The translations under genes and the position numbers were made by a program. The notes beneath the pieces were generated by a model. That model was given only the letters and a program-made list of their open reading frames with translations, searched no databases and had not been told where the DNA came from. A DNA stretch of 64,000 bases. It comes from Diphasiastrum complanatum. Lineage: Eukaryota > Streptophyta > Lycopodiopsida > Lycopodiales > Lycopodiaceae. Where the stretch lies: the NCBI GenBank assembly GCA_029204225.1, contig CM055108.1, positions 7,685,812-7,749,811 on the forward strand, given 5' to 3'. Below, piece after piece: positions 1 through 11,110 of this stretch. Positions within the stretch are counted from its first letter, which is position 1. Every line of letters starts with the position of its first letter.

Positions 1-830
1 GCGTGAAATCGATAGATGGATATGCTTCTTGTGAGAAGAAAATGTTCCTATAGCTCTCCATTGCTGCTGCTGCTGCACACATCAATCTATTATGTGCTAA
101 TTTGACTAAGTCGCAATTATTATGGTTGCTTCATTTGTTTAATATTTCGATTCAAGTTTTAAAAAACGTTTTGGCTTGAGCTTTGCCATATTGAGACATC
201 AAGCCCCCGCATTGTTCATTATCCTCCGGAAAGACATATTGACAGAGGCCAATTAACCCGCCTCATGAGCCCGGCACAAAACCACTACATGCGGATTTAA
301 TGAATGCATTTTCTGGCACGGAAGCTAGATCTTGCAACCATGACACAAAATTATTCGTGAAAAGAGGTATCAAACCATCATCCTTTGCCAAAATACCCCA
401 ATCAAGGCTTCCTTCCAGCCAAATCCAAGCCCTAAATCGATTCATCCATTAGTTTCTTTCATCCTAAAACATTCAGAAGCAATGAATAGCAGCTGCTATT
501 AGCAGCACCCCTGTATTCACAGTTATTATAGTATGTACAAGTGCAGGAAGCAGCACTTACTGCTGTTGACCATTTCTCATCTCATAATTGGTCAGGGATT
601 GCAATATTTGGCTCGATCTAATCCTCTGCGAGAGACGAATCTGATGGAAATGATGAATCAATCCCTGCAATCGCAGATTTGATCAACAATCTTCCAAAAG
701 AATGAATTGGAGGGAGGAAGAGCGAGAGAGATGGCGAGAGAGCGGAGAAGGAAGGAAGGAAAAGAACAAAACGTATAAAGCAGCTCCCACAAAAAGACTG
801 GAGCAGGCTAAGCTTTCGTACGCTAAAGTG
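1..830 (-). other. Possible 5' end of an unidentified minus-strand gene
   Basis: Read on the minus strand, 600-800 is a C/T-rich stretch resembling a plant 5' UTR. A GTAAGT donor-like site lies at about 555-560, and a pyrimidine-rich AG precedes a 60-codon open frame (445 down to 263, starting MNRFRAWIWLEGSLDWGILA). I do not recognise that peptide. The obvious splice choices between the UTR-like part and the open frame run into stops, so no gene model can be drawn. It could also be a decayed gene or chance. Confidence 0.22.
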
Positions 831-839
831 AGCTCGACA

Positions 840-1770
840 TTACTCGATGTACCAACCATGTGATGCCACGTAGCACGCGCATCCCGTAGTGACGGACTTT
901 CGTCCGTCAGTGTCTAGGCCGTTCCCTCGTTGTAAACGCTGACGGTGCGCTTTCTCCGTTGAGCGCTCCGTCATCGTACATTTTGGTATTTTTCGTTTCT
1001 TTTCTTTTGAAAAACCATCTCACCCCCCCGGCTGGGGCTTTAGAGTACGGGCCGCGCATGAGAGGCGTTTGGCCCCGGTGCCCCCAACGCATGACGCGTG
1101 GCCCGTGCTCGGGTGCCCGCCAAAATCAGGGCGCGGGCAATTTTTGGCGGGCGGTGTCGAGGCGTGATCCCGAGCAACGGGGTGGCGCCAGGTTGCGGTC
1201 CCATGCAACAGGGCGGGCTGCGGAACCGGGCAGCAGGGTGGCGTCGGGCAGGCAACGCAACGGGCAGGAAGTCCCAGGCAGCGGGGGTGGCACCGGACAC
1301 CAAGCTCACACACACACATACATGCAAGGAATTGGGTGGGTTTCTCTATATATCCCCTCCCAGTTCCCTTGCAATAATGCTTATGGGATTAAAACTGGCT
1401 GCCTGGACACGTGGCGTCTGGGCAGCCAGTTTTAAAAAAAAAAATTTGGTCAGGAGGGCACTGGGGCCAAAGGGGAACCGTGCTCGCAAGATGCGAGCCC
1501 CCCCGCTCCCCCCTCTTACGGTTTTAGGGTTTAGGGTCATTTATAAGTCCATTTGGAACTCAGGTGTGGTGTGCCAAGATTTCACGTGTTGGGTGGGTGT
1601 GGCCAAGAGATCATGTGTTGGTCCCACCCCATAAGGATGATGGGCATTGGCAGGCCAATGCCGCTGTGGGGGCCACTAGCACTCACGTGGCACTCATCTT
1701 TGGACCAAGTATAAAAGAGTATTGGCAATGCCCCCTCCCGCTTATATCATTAGTGCATAGATTTCTTTGA
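840..1770. other. GC-rich, hairpin-rich intergenic DNA
   Basis: This stretch is much richer in G, C and CpG than its surroundings, and overlapping open frames on both strands reflect composition rather than genes. It holds a stem at 1324-1340/1354-1372, a perfect 15-bp stem at 1389-1403/1421-1435, and an 8-bp palindrome at 1643-1650/1655-1662. No protein similarity is recognisable. It may be the end of an unknown mobile element or a promoter-like CpG-rich segment. Confidence 0.4.
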
Positions 1771-2355
1771 CATGAGACCCTCCATCAAAGGCTCCAACTC
1801 CCCATATTAAGTTTATTAAGTTCACAAGCAATAAGTACAAATCCAATATGAAGCAAGATCTCAACTTCCTTGGCTCCATTCCAAAGAAAAACTGATAATT
1901 GGTAGAGACCAAAGTTGTTAGCACTATATGAAATAGGATGCATTGTGACATCTAAGATAAATGGTCCTTTCGTAGAGTATCTATGCATTTTTGTTATGAA
2001 CTCAAGGAGGATCTATGTACTTCTGCTTTGAAGTCACACGAACAAATCGCAAGTATGGCCCTATATGTTTTAAACAATCAAAAAGTCCAAACTCTTTAAA
2101 AACTTTTGGTCAACCACTATTCTTAGTCAAATACGAAATATCAACAAGGAAAAATAGACTAAAAATATTTTAAACATGTTCCATGTGAAAGATTTCAGAT
2201 CCTTAAGATCCAATCTACTTGAATGATCTTTGGTTAGAAAGAGAAATACACTACCAATCTCACCAATGTAGAAAAATCAACATCTACACACAAATTGAGA
2301 TGCAAATACTAATAGAACTTTATCAAACTTGAACGAAATGATTATGTATTGTTGT
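1771..2355. other. AT-rich stretch, nothing recognised
   Basis: No gene is seen. Short open frames on the minus strand at 1742-1988 show no recognisable domain. Confidence 0.5.
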
Positions 2356-2890
2356 TGTCCGTGCAAAACCAGCAAGCTACTGTATTTCACACGTGTGAAT
2401 CCAAAAATAGCAAATATAGATCGTTCTACACATAGAATTGCAAGCAATCACCAAGATAGTGCACAAATGGATAGTAGAACCCAAGAGAACCATGTATAAG
2501 CATGAAATGAGATAGAGAAGAGAGAAGATTGCTCTCTCCACGAGTTACATCCTTTTATAGCAGGTCCAAACCCTATTTGGCCACTTGGCTTTCCCACTAA
2601 AATGCTAACCCTACTAATTTTGGGTCTAGATTCAATGTACCCAACTATTCAAATTGAATCTACTGAAACTCGCATTCTAACTTTCCCACACTTTCAAAAA
2701 GTGTTTATTCAAATGACATTTAGACTACTAAACTTTGAAAAGTCAACCTCTAAGTCTAAAACAAGTTTTGGCCTCAATATGCCAAATATGAAAATATTGC
2801 AAAATGTGATGAAACTAGTTGAATCTTTCACATTCCATCTCATAAACTTTTCCTCACTGTAGCATACACTAGTTATAATACCTCATAACA
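2356..2890 (-). mobile_element. Candidate solitary or 3' LTR
   Basis: Read on the minus strand this begins TGTTATGAGG directly after a purine-rich run (AAAAGGTAGGGGA at 2891-2903) that looks like a polypurine tract. It carries a TATAAAAGG box near 2553-2560 and ends GGACA, giving TGT..ACA ends. The palindrome TTCACACGTGTGAA lies at 2386-2399, downstream of the TATA box. No partner LTR or target duplication was found, so the limits are inferred from end motifs only. Confidence 0.4.
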
Positions 2891-4223
2891 TCCCCTACCT
2901 TTTAAGACGTTGAAGGACAACAAATTTGGTGCCAATTTATAGCTAGAAATCATCTAAGTTGAGTATTATTTTGTAAAGTATAAGGAATTTCAAACTTTGA
3001 CTACTTGAATGTATGCCATAAAGTGCTCCTTTTCAAAAACCAAAAGTTTGAGTGGCATATTTTGTGTCATAGTATAACATAGTGAAATATGCATCCATAA
3101 AATTTTACACATTGTGACTAATTTTAAGTGCTCAATTTTTTTCAAAAGGACAAGATCGTTCCAGTCTACCACAACTATAGTGTTGTACATTGCAATTACG
3201 TTCAATAATCTGTGAGTACTCTATATGACTAAGCATAGCCAAATAGCATAAGTGTCTCTTGATGTGGCACCATGTCGACTACTCTAGCCAAGTCTTGATG
3301 TCATAGGTTATATTGACAACATTGCTCCCTCGAACAAAGTATCTTGTCTACAAACCAGTTAAGGTGTATGACTTGATACGACGATATGCAAAGCAATAGC
3401 TCTACAACAAAGTGAGATAGGGCTTTCCTACATCCAAAGAGTAGATCCCCTAGGCCAATATTGAGAATGATCGTTCTCCAACAATCTCCTCAACCTTGGC
3501 TACCCAGAATGGTGAAACTTTGATACTCTTCTCAACCACGTAGACAAGCTTTTCACTTATGCACACAAAAGAGATTACTACAAAATTTCTTCTTCAACAA
3601 AGAGGTAAAACACACCATGTTTTACATTCATCTCACTCTTGAATATCTCACCTCTCCCCATGGTTGTATGATCTAATTCACACAAAGATTGACGTTTGCC
3701 CATTAGAATAGCTCCATGTGCATTTTGTTTCAATCTTGTTGTACTTGTAGAAGATTGCAAAAAAGTGATTAAGTAGGTTGATTGATCCTCTTAAATCACA
3801 TAAAAAAGCTTTGTCACTCACTACAACATCACGTCAAAAACTTGAAAAATAATTCCACACCCTTTAGCATTAATACCATATAGTTGCATTGTCTCTTATC
3901 GTGGTTGCAATAGGTTCTACTATAATTGGTCACACAATTGTGGGTATTGTTTCCATGAGGCCGCATGGACATTGGAAATTTTAAAGATGAAATCTACAAA
4001 TGACTCTAAAATGAGCAATCAAATCTTCATGTTATATTTGATTGAAGTTTCACATGTATGTACTTTCTATTGAATCTAGACAGATTATCAAATAAATATG
4101 GTAATGCAAAAAAGTGAATAATAATGTTTCCATTTGCAATGTGTGTCCTCAAATAAGTTACTGACATCGCCATTGTACTCAAAACACCTCTTTTAGCCTA
4201 CGGTAGTTTTAGGCAGTTTTGGA
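2891..4223. other. Decayed DNA right of the candidate LTR
   Basis: If 2356-2890 is a 3' LTR, this would be the interior of its minus-strand element. The minus frame near 3480-3540 gives a short open run (VVEKSIKVSPFWVAKVEEIV) and 3578-3760 another open run, but stops follow. I recognise no gag or pol motif. Confidence 0.35.
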
Positions 4224-5153
4224 ATGGCAAACATGGGAGAGTCCATTTTGAGTGAAAATAGCAAATTGGACGGGATTTCCAACTACGTGGTGTGGAAATT
4301 CAAAATGAAAAACATACTGATAGAAAAGGAACTGTGGGATGTCCTCACAGGTGATGAGGGAAGACCGCCGAATGAAGCGGACATTAAAGTGTTTGATAGG
4401 AAGGCGAGGAGAATGTTGACCTTCATCAACTTGTCAGTGAAAGACAACATCATTACCCACATAAGTGATGCCATTACACCAAGATAGGCATGGGATGTGC
4501 TAAAGGAGAAGTTCACGACGCAAATCCATCAAGGATTATGTTTCTGAAGTCAAAGTTGAATAGTGCCCGAATGGAACAAGGAGAGCACATTCAGACTTAT
4601 ATGACCAGAATCAAGACAATGAGAGATGAACTGCATTCTATTGCGAGCGCATACCTGATGTTGATCTGGTGCACAAATGCATTATGCAGCATTGTAGAAC
4701 CTTATCAGATGTTCGTAAGTGGGATAGCATCAAGAGAAAGATTACCAACCTTTGACGAGCTCATAGGAATCTTGATGTATGAGGAGCAGCGACGAGAGAT
4801 GGTGAAAGCTAGACATCAAAATACTGATGATCAAGCACTTGCGACATGCCAAAAACAAGGCAAAGGCAAGGGTAAAAAGAATTCTAAGCAGCAATTCGCC
4901 CAAGATTCGGGAGGATGAGGGATCATCTAACAAGACCAAGAAGAAGGGCAAATTCTTCTATTGCGACAAAAAGGGCCATTGGAAAAGCGAGTGTCGAAAA
5001 TTCTTGGCAAAATCAGGCAAGCGAAAACCAAAGCAAGCAGGTAACCTTGTTGACGAAGGTGAAGTTGAAGACTCTAGCATCTTTATATCAGCATTGCCAT
5101 CCAATCAAGATGATCAGCTTGGTACATTGACTCGGGAGCCACAAGACACATGA
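4224..5153 (+). pseudogene. Copia I gag (UBN2-type) with damaged zinc knuckle
   Basis: The frame from 4224 (MANMGESILSENSKLDG..) matches the N-terminus of copia Gag: an LDG..NY..W-like start and the AWDVLKEKF segment that follows the TAG near 4484. The middle of Gag continues at 4490-4918 (LNSARMEQGEHIQTYMTRI). The zinc knuckle appears in another frame near 4958-4998 as FFYCDKKGHWKSEC. The first cysteine of the CX2CX4HX4C motif is replaced by Phe, so zinc binding is probably lost. At least two frameshifts and one stop break the gene. Confidence 0.85.
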
Positions 5154-5264
5154 CGGGTAATAAAGATTGGTTCAGTAGCTTGAAAGAGTTGGACAATGGA
5201 ACATCTGTTTTACAAGAAAATGGTGATGTGTGCAAGATCAAGGGGATAGGCACCAGAAAGACGT
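5120..5264 (+). pseudogene. Copia I protease start
   Basis: From the Trp codon at 5120 the frame reads WYIDSGATRHMTG, the aspartic protease active-site motif (D-S-G) of copia polyproteins. It is in a different frame from the upstream zinc knuckle. After about 45 codons it runs into sequence that does not match copia, where the integrase core appears deleted. Confidence 0.8.
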
Positions 5265-6193
5265 AAGCTTGTTGTAAAGTGCATCTTCTTGGGATATGAT
5301 GATCATGTAAAGGCTATAGATGTTTTGATCCATTGGAGAACAAAATACATGTTAGCCGTGATGTTATCTTTGATGAGTCTAAGATGTACAAAGATGAGGA
5401 TGCTGAGAAGATGGATACATCTAGTGGGAAAAATGGTACAATGAAAATTCCTCTTGATGATGGACTATTTGTTGACTTTCCTAGTGACGGACAGATGGAT
5501 ACACCTCATGATGTTGCTACTCAACCTCAAGAGATAGGTTGGAGAGGTAGAGATAGACATTCTGGTGCTAATAGGATTGAAGTTGCAGGTGACAAATGCA
5601 AGGAGAAGGGTGTACCATGAGATACATTTTCACCATGAAGTTAATCACCTGACAGGAAGCTCCCTAAGTGGTTTGAGAGATTGATGGAGAGCCGCGACAT
5701 GGATGACTTTCCTGAATCATCTATCCAGGGAGAGCGACAAAGATCAACAAGAGAGAGGACACAACTTGATATGAGACAAATTATGCTCTCTTATCTAGCA
5801 TCATTCAAAGCAAAGAACCTTCGACTTATGTTGAAGCGAAGGATGCTGACATTTGGGTCAAGGCCATGGAAGAAGAGATGGAGTCAATTGCTAAGCATCG
5901 CACATGGAACTTAGTGGAACCACCAGTTGGCAAGAAACTCATTGGTTGTAAATGGGTATACAGGACTAAGTACCATGCAGATTGAAGTATAGCAAAGTAA
6001 CAAAGCAAGATTGGTGATCAAAGGATATGCACAAAGTAAAGGCATCGACTATGAGGAGACCTTTGCACCAATATGTAAGTGGAATACTCTATGTCTACTT
6101 GTTGCCTTAGCTTCACATTTTGATTGGAAAAAAGGACATGAGGTTGGGACTAACATAGGTGAAGTATGTCAGAGAATTGCTGCACAGGTTTAG
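5265..6193 (+). pseudogene. Copia I integrase tail and reverse-transcriptase N-half
   Basis: Around 5270-5390 the frame gives KCIFLGYDDHVKG and KIHVSRDVIFDES, the conserved block at the C-terminal end of copia integrase. Reverse-transcriptase motifs follow: DIWVKAMEEEMESI near 5845-5885, IGCKWVYRTKY near 5940-5970 and KGYAQSKGIDYEETFAPI near 6020-6075. The FLNG and YVDD parts are absent. Several frameshifts and stops are present. Confidence 0.82.
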
Positions 6194-6212
6194 GCTACAT
6201 GATTAAAATCCA

Positions 6213-6935
6213 GTGAACACTCCTATTGAGCTAGGTAAAAAGCTTTATAAGCTCGACGAATCACAGTTATTTTATGCTGCGTTGTATAGGCGGTTAGTAG
6301 GGAGCTTGATTTACCTTACCATGACTAGACCAAATATATATTATGTTGTTCGTATAGTAAGTCAATTTATGACAGCACCTACGAAAATGCATTGGAAGGC
6401 AGCCCAACTCATTTTGCGATATGTCAAAGGCACTTTCAATCATGGCTTGGTGTATAGGAAGCACGACGGTTTACCTGAGTTATGTGGCTATGTGGATGTG
6501 GATTGGAGAGGTGACTATGATGATCATAGATCCACCACAGGGTATGTATTCCAATTTTGTGACAGTTGCTTTTCCTAGTCTAGTAGAGGCAAAGTACAAT
6601 TGTTCTATCCACAATAGAAGCAGAATATAAGGCAATGTGTAGTGCAGCACATGAAGCCATATGGTTGAGGCGGTGGATGAGGTTGGCATGAAACATGAAA
6701 ATCCCACGATTATATATAGTGATAGTCAGAATGGCATTCACTTGGCAAAGAATCTAGTGTTCCATGCGAGAACCAAACACACTATCACTTTATATGTGAG
6801 AGGTTGTTGAGTAGGGAAATTAATGCTGTTCATTGTAGAACATATGAGCAACTAGCTGACATTTTCACTAAGCCACGCATTAGAGAAAAGTTTGATAAGT
6901 TTAGATCAAAGCTTTCTGTACTTAAAGTTTGTTAG
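6213..6935 (+). pseudogene. Copia I reverse-transcriptase C-end and RNase H
   Basis: The frame from 6213 carries YRRLVGSLIYLTMTRPNI, the connection-domain motif, then WKAAQLILRYVKGT and the RNase H segment with DVDWRGDYDDHRSTTGYVF. Later blocks lie in shifted frames: TIEAEYKAM near 6610, a DSQNGIHLAKN block near 6725 and the terminal LADIFTKPR near 6855. The coding sense ends near 6935 without an LTR that I can define. Confidence 0.85.
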
Positions 6936-7452
6936 CTTTGATGCATGTATATGGTTGTATAAAAAGTAGATTCTACCTCTTATTTAAAGTAGAACTACTG
7001 TGTTACTGTACTGTGGGTCCTATTAGTGGATTAGGACTAGTTGGCCTCACCACAAGGCGAGTCAACGGGACACGCGTCTCGTCAACAGCAACCTGGGCCA
7101 TGCATGGGTTGCCATAGTGAAAAACTATACGTATAGTGTATTTTGGTTTTCAGAAATACAGTTGTTATGTGAGCTTGGAGTGGAGAGCATTTTCTATCTA
7201 TGTTAATGTGTTGCATGATCTGTACTCCTATTTAGAGCAAATTTTAAGTAATTCTAGCACACAATATTTAGAAGTCATATTTTTTTGCCAAAGGCTTCCT
7301 CTATCGATTGAAATAAACAAACACCGCATGCTAAATTCAAATTTGGTAGTGTACTTGCCATATTGCCTATTATAGATATGGAACTTTATGTTCTCATAGA
7401 CCTTAAAACATATACTAGCTTTTACAAAAGAAGAGCTTAAGCCATAACATAA
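6936..7452. other. No gene seen
   Basis: This is non-coding sequence between copia I and the LTR of copia II. It may include the untranslated tail of copia I. No repeat partner was noticed in the window. Confidence 0.4.
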
Positions 7453-8661
7453 TGAAGAAACAAAATGTTTCTATTGCCAAAGCTTTGTTAGCTTTCAATC
7501 CTGAACTTTTGACAAAAGATGACACGACATGACACGACACGACACAAAATCAGTCGTGCTCCTCAAAGGACCAAGAAGATCACCCAAGTACCATGGGGTA
7601 CAAGTATTTGATTAGATATCATGACATCAACAGAAGTACTCTAGATTGTGGTTAATCTGCCACTCTTGTAATCTGTGATTAGTTGTAGATGTTTAATCTT
7701 TCTAATCTGGAAGTTACATGACACGACACAAAAAAGTTCGCAAACTATATACTTTATGTTTGATGCATAATACTGTAAGACAAAAATATACAGAATACAT
7801 GTCCGCTTGTGAGTGAGACAATTTTGTAGAGGATCTGTAGATCCAAAAGTTTGCTAGTAAGCGAGACACGAATCGTGGGAGAACTATATTTTTCTCACGT
7901 CAATGCACTGCGTGGATCTATCATGCAGTGCTAGAAATAAAAAAAATCAATAGATAATGTTGTAGCTGTTATGCACATATTATTCCGTATGATTGTATGA
8001 TCTCGAATGAATTTTTGTCTGCTACAATTCGTGTATCTGATTCACTTGTTTATTTAATTTCGCACACTATTTGATTTCGTTGAATGCTATATTAATCTCT
8101 AAACGTAGATCAGTACTGTCTGTCTACACTTTGAAGGATTGTAGAAATGATATAGCCGGCAGTGACCAGCAATCATATCTGAATTCCTGACAAATTGATT
8201 TTGTTTGCGAATGCTTTCGCTTTGTGTTTCGCTTTGTGGCACTTGGCTATAAGTGTAAATCAGTTTCAGAGCTCACTTAAGTTCTGTTTTGTTTCATTTC
8301 ATTTTGTCTTGTTTCGTTTCGTTTCGTCTCGTCTCGTTACAGAGCCTGATTGATCTTTTAGTGAATTTTTTTCTTTCGTCTAGTTTCGTTTCGTTTCGTT
8401 TCACTTCGTTTTGCAATCTCTATGCTTCTAGCATGAATGAATGTCAAAGATTGTTTAAGTTTCACTTTGCTTCGCTTTGTTTCGTTTTTCTCTAGATTTC
8501 GTCTCATTTCGTTTTGTTGTGTTACAGAGCCTGATTGATCCAACACGAATTATTATCGAATAGAAATAATTCGAGTTTCGCGAATCATTCGAGAGACTTT
8601 TATCAGTTTGTCACTAGAGTTCTAGCTGGAATTTGCATTTTCTGAGTGCACATTTTTTGCA
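7453..8661 (+). mobile_element. Copia II 5' LTR
   Basis: A segment starting TGAAGAAACAAAATG and ending TTTTTTGCA lies directly before an initiator-tRNA-Met primer site. Parts of it recur at 9667-10112 (same strand) and 10118-10340 (inverted), which supports LTR status. The left limit comes from comparison with the minus-strand copy, where the same TGAAGAAAC lies just after the pol end. The 3' part holds TTTCG-type pentamer arrays. Confidence 0.7.
8286..8541 (+). repeat. TTTCG pentamer arrays with a duplicated 17-bp tail
   Basis: Runs of TTTCG/TTTTG/TCTCG pentamers occur in three blocks. Blocks one and three each end in the same sequence, ACAGAGCCTGATTGATC (8339-8355 and 8525-8541), showing a duplication of about 185 bp inside the LTR. 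Confidence 0.7.
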
Positions 8662-8665
8662 TTAG

Positions 8666-8677
8666 TGGTATCAGAGC
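8666..8677 (+). other. Copia II primer-binding site (initiator tRNA-Met)
   Basis: TGGTATCAGAGC is the exact 12-nt complement of the 3' end of plant initiator tRNA-Met, the usual primer of copia elements. It lies four bases after the LTR end. Confidence 0.92.
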
Positions 8678-8778
8678 AACCTTGTCAAAGTTTGACATAG
8701 CCGAAAAGCTATCAGATCCAAGGGGCTAAGCATTCAAACAAACAACCATTAACAAGTGAGAATACAAATTCAGGAGCA

Positions 8779-9666
8779 ATGGCTTCAATCAGCAGCATAC
8801 AATCCAAGATCTATACAGTTCTGGATTCATCAGGATCTAACTTCCTAGCATGAAAGGTTAAGACCTCGCTGATACTAAAGGGAAAAGGATTATTCCCCTT
8901 GGTTGATGGTGCTGAGGAGATGCCTACAACAACAGGCAAGGAGCTGCATGAATGGAGGGAGAAGAATGACAAGGCAGTAGCCTTGTTATTATCATCCATC
9001 GAGGATAGCCTCACACTTGACCTAGCTACACTCTCTAAAGCAAATGAGGTGTGGAATACACTACTCACAAGATTTCAGATGAAATCATGCAGTCAAATAA
9101 TGATGCTTGAAGATTAGTTGACAAACCTGTAGTGGGATGACAAAGACCTCACTTCCTTTATTAGGAAGATGAAGGATCGATTTCTTTCACTACACAATTC
9201 TGGAGCAGACAAGTAGCTCACTTATTTATTGAGAGCCTTACCAAGATCCTTCCAAACAACCAAAACACTGCTCGCAATGGATCCTACAATGACACTCGAA
9301 AAGGCAATTGTCGAGATTCGAGAAGAAGTCGAGGTTTGATAGCACCTTGATCACAAGGATGCTTCTAACCAAGCCCTCTACAGCAACAAAGAAAAGACAA
9401 AGAAACAACTCAAGCCTAAGAGGGAGTCAAATGGAAAGCAGGATGGTGATCAGCAAGCAGAAGGAACCAGCAAAGACAAATGGAAGAACAAAGGAAGGTC
9501 GAAACAGCAAAGTGGAGACAAGAAGACCTGCATGAGATGAAAATGCAAAGGACATTTTGTCAATTTGTGTTGGCTTAATCCAAAATTGAGTGTATCCACT
9601 ACCACAAGAAAGATCATGCAACCATGGACTGCCACTTGAACTCCAGAAACAAATTAGCACAAAGCA
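8779..9666 (+). pseudogene. Copia II gag, ending at the zinc-knuckle region
   Basis: The frame from about 8779 (MASISSIQSKIYTVLDSSG) through LHEWREKNDKAVALLLSSIEDSL to TLEKAIVEIREEVE is a copia Gag, closely similar to the minus-strand Gag at 13435-14340. In-frame stops interrupt it, including TGA in place of the second Cys of the first zinc knuckle (near 9537). It stops at about 9666, where sequence switches directly into LTR. Pol is wholly absent, so this is a gag-only deletion derivative. Confidence 0.85.
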
Positions 9667-10112
9667 GACAAGTACCATGGGATACAAGTATTTGATTAGA
9701 TATCATGACATCAGCAGAAGTACTCTAAATTGTGGCTAATCTGCCACTCTTGTAATCCATGATTAGTTGTAGATGTTTAATCTTTCTAATCTGAAAGTCA
9801 CACAATGCGACACGAAAAAGTTTGCGAACTATATACTTTCTGTTTGATACATAATATTGTAAGACGAAAATATACATAATACATGTCCGCTTGTGAGCGA
9901 GACAATTTTGTAGAGGATCTGTAGATCCAAAAGTCCGCTAGTAAGCGAGACATGAATTGTGGGAGAACTGTATTTCTCTCACGTCAATGCACTATCTGGA
10001 TCTGTGGTCATGCAGTGCTATAAATCAAGAAAATCAATAGATAATATTGTAGCTGTTATGCACATATTATTCTGTATGATTGTATGATCTCGAATAAATT
10101 TTTGTCTGCAAT
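9667..10112 (+). mobile_element. Copia II partial 3' LTR
   Basis: This matches 7590-8019 of the 5' LTR with scattered substitutions, starting at AAGTACCATGG and ending near TTTTTGTCTGC. Both ends of the LTR are missing. On the left it is fused to gag; on the right it abuts an inverted fragment of the same LTR. Confidence 0.85.
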
Positions 10113-10117
10113 TGTCT

Positions 10118-10340
10118 CGCACACAGACAGACTCGTATTTAGTAATTTTTGTCTTCTTGCTTACTAGCATTAGACTATTTCATGTATCTATCAAGTATCA
10201 TCCAGAAAGTATATAGTCGCATCGTGTAACTTCTAGATTAGAGTGATTAAACATCTACAACTAATCATGAATCACAAGAGTGGCAAATTAGCCACGATCC
10301 AGAGTGTATCTGCTGACATCATGCTATCAAATCAGATGTC
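10118..10340 (-). mobile_element. Copia III partial 3' LTR, inverted to copia II LTR
   Basis: The reverse complement begins AAGTACC..., like 7590 onward in the copia II LTR, and runs to GCGAGACAATT with an internal divergence. Together with 9667-9920 it makes an inverted repeat of roughly 220-bp arms. Confidence 0.75.
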
Positions 10341-10498
10341 TGTACTTCTGGGTACTTGCATGATCTTGTCGGTCCTTTTTGGATCGTGAGGGCATAAAAG
10401 GATGTCGTGATGATTTTTGTGTCGCCTCATGTCTTTTGACTTTCGCGTCGTCTGACTTTCTCCTGCTATACCGCGAAAAATTCTCTTTTACGAATCTT

Positions 10499-11110
10499 TC
10501 ACGGTCGTGTCTTCTCGTTAGGGTGTTCGCAAATATTTTTTCTTTGTGTCTTTTGACTTTCGTGTTCGCAAACATTTTTGATAGAGCAAGGGTTGAAAGC
10601 TATCAAAGCTTTGTTAATAGAAACATTTTGTTTCTTCAGTTCTCTCTCAAAGCATGATAGCTTGACGACTCCAAGACTGCTCCCTTTTCTCTCAAAAAGT
10701 CTTTTGTCTAGGGCCTTCGTGAAGGTGTCAGCAACCATGTCTTTCATTTTGATGAAGGTGTTCTACAACATCTTCTTCTCAATCAGATCCTTGATCAAGT
10801 GGTACTTGATCACGATGTGTTTCATCCTTGAGTGAAACACAAGATCTTTCGTCAGATGTATTATCCATTTGCAAAACTAGAGGCTCGTTCCTTGTTTCGC
10901 CTAATTCGTCTAGGAACTGCTTGAGCTAGATTATTTCATTGGCCATCTTTGGTGATGCAACGTACTCTGCTTTGTAGGATGACTGAGCCACAATGGTCTA
11001 TTTCTTGCTGACCCAGAGAACTGCTGCTCCTGACGCGATGGTGCATCCTCTTGAGACACTTTTACAATCATCTTTGAGGGATGCCTAGCTAGCATCACTG
11101 TAGGAAAGCA
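10499..11110 (-). pseudogene. Copia III RNase H and pol end
   Basis: From about 11110 downward the minus strand encodes an RNase H with SGAAVLWVSKK-type and AEYVA motifs, broken by stops. It ends in KDMVADTFTKALDKRLFE (10747 down to about 10690), the standard C-terminal block of copia pol. Downstream the frame stays open into the region shared with the copia II LTR. Confidence 0.8.

Larger units (their letters stand above)
4224..6935 (+). mobile_element. Copia I: decayed Ty1/copia element, plus strand
   Basis: Gag, protease start, integrase tail, partial reverse transcriptase and RNase H follow one another in copia order on the plus strand, each with frameshifts or stops. Two large pieces are missing: the integrase core (between about 5258 and 5265) and the YVDD-bearing palm of the reverse transcriptase (around 6170-6200). 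LTRs and a primer site were not identified next to it. It cannot be autonomous. Confidence 0.85.

Noticed and set aside
959-1634. Overlapping open frames of up to 178 codons in the GC-rich block
   Set aside because: They overlap on both strands, are rich in Arg, Gly, Ala and Pro as expected from composition, and contain no domain.
3480-3760. Open runs containing FWVAKVEEIV as part of a BAH-domain gene
   Set aside because: The resemblance is limited to a few residues and is followed by many stops; no splice pattern rescues it.
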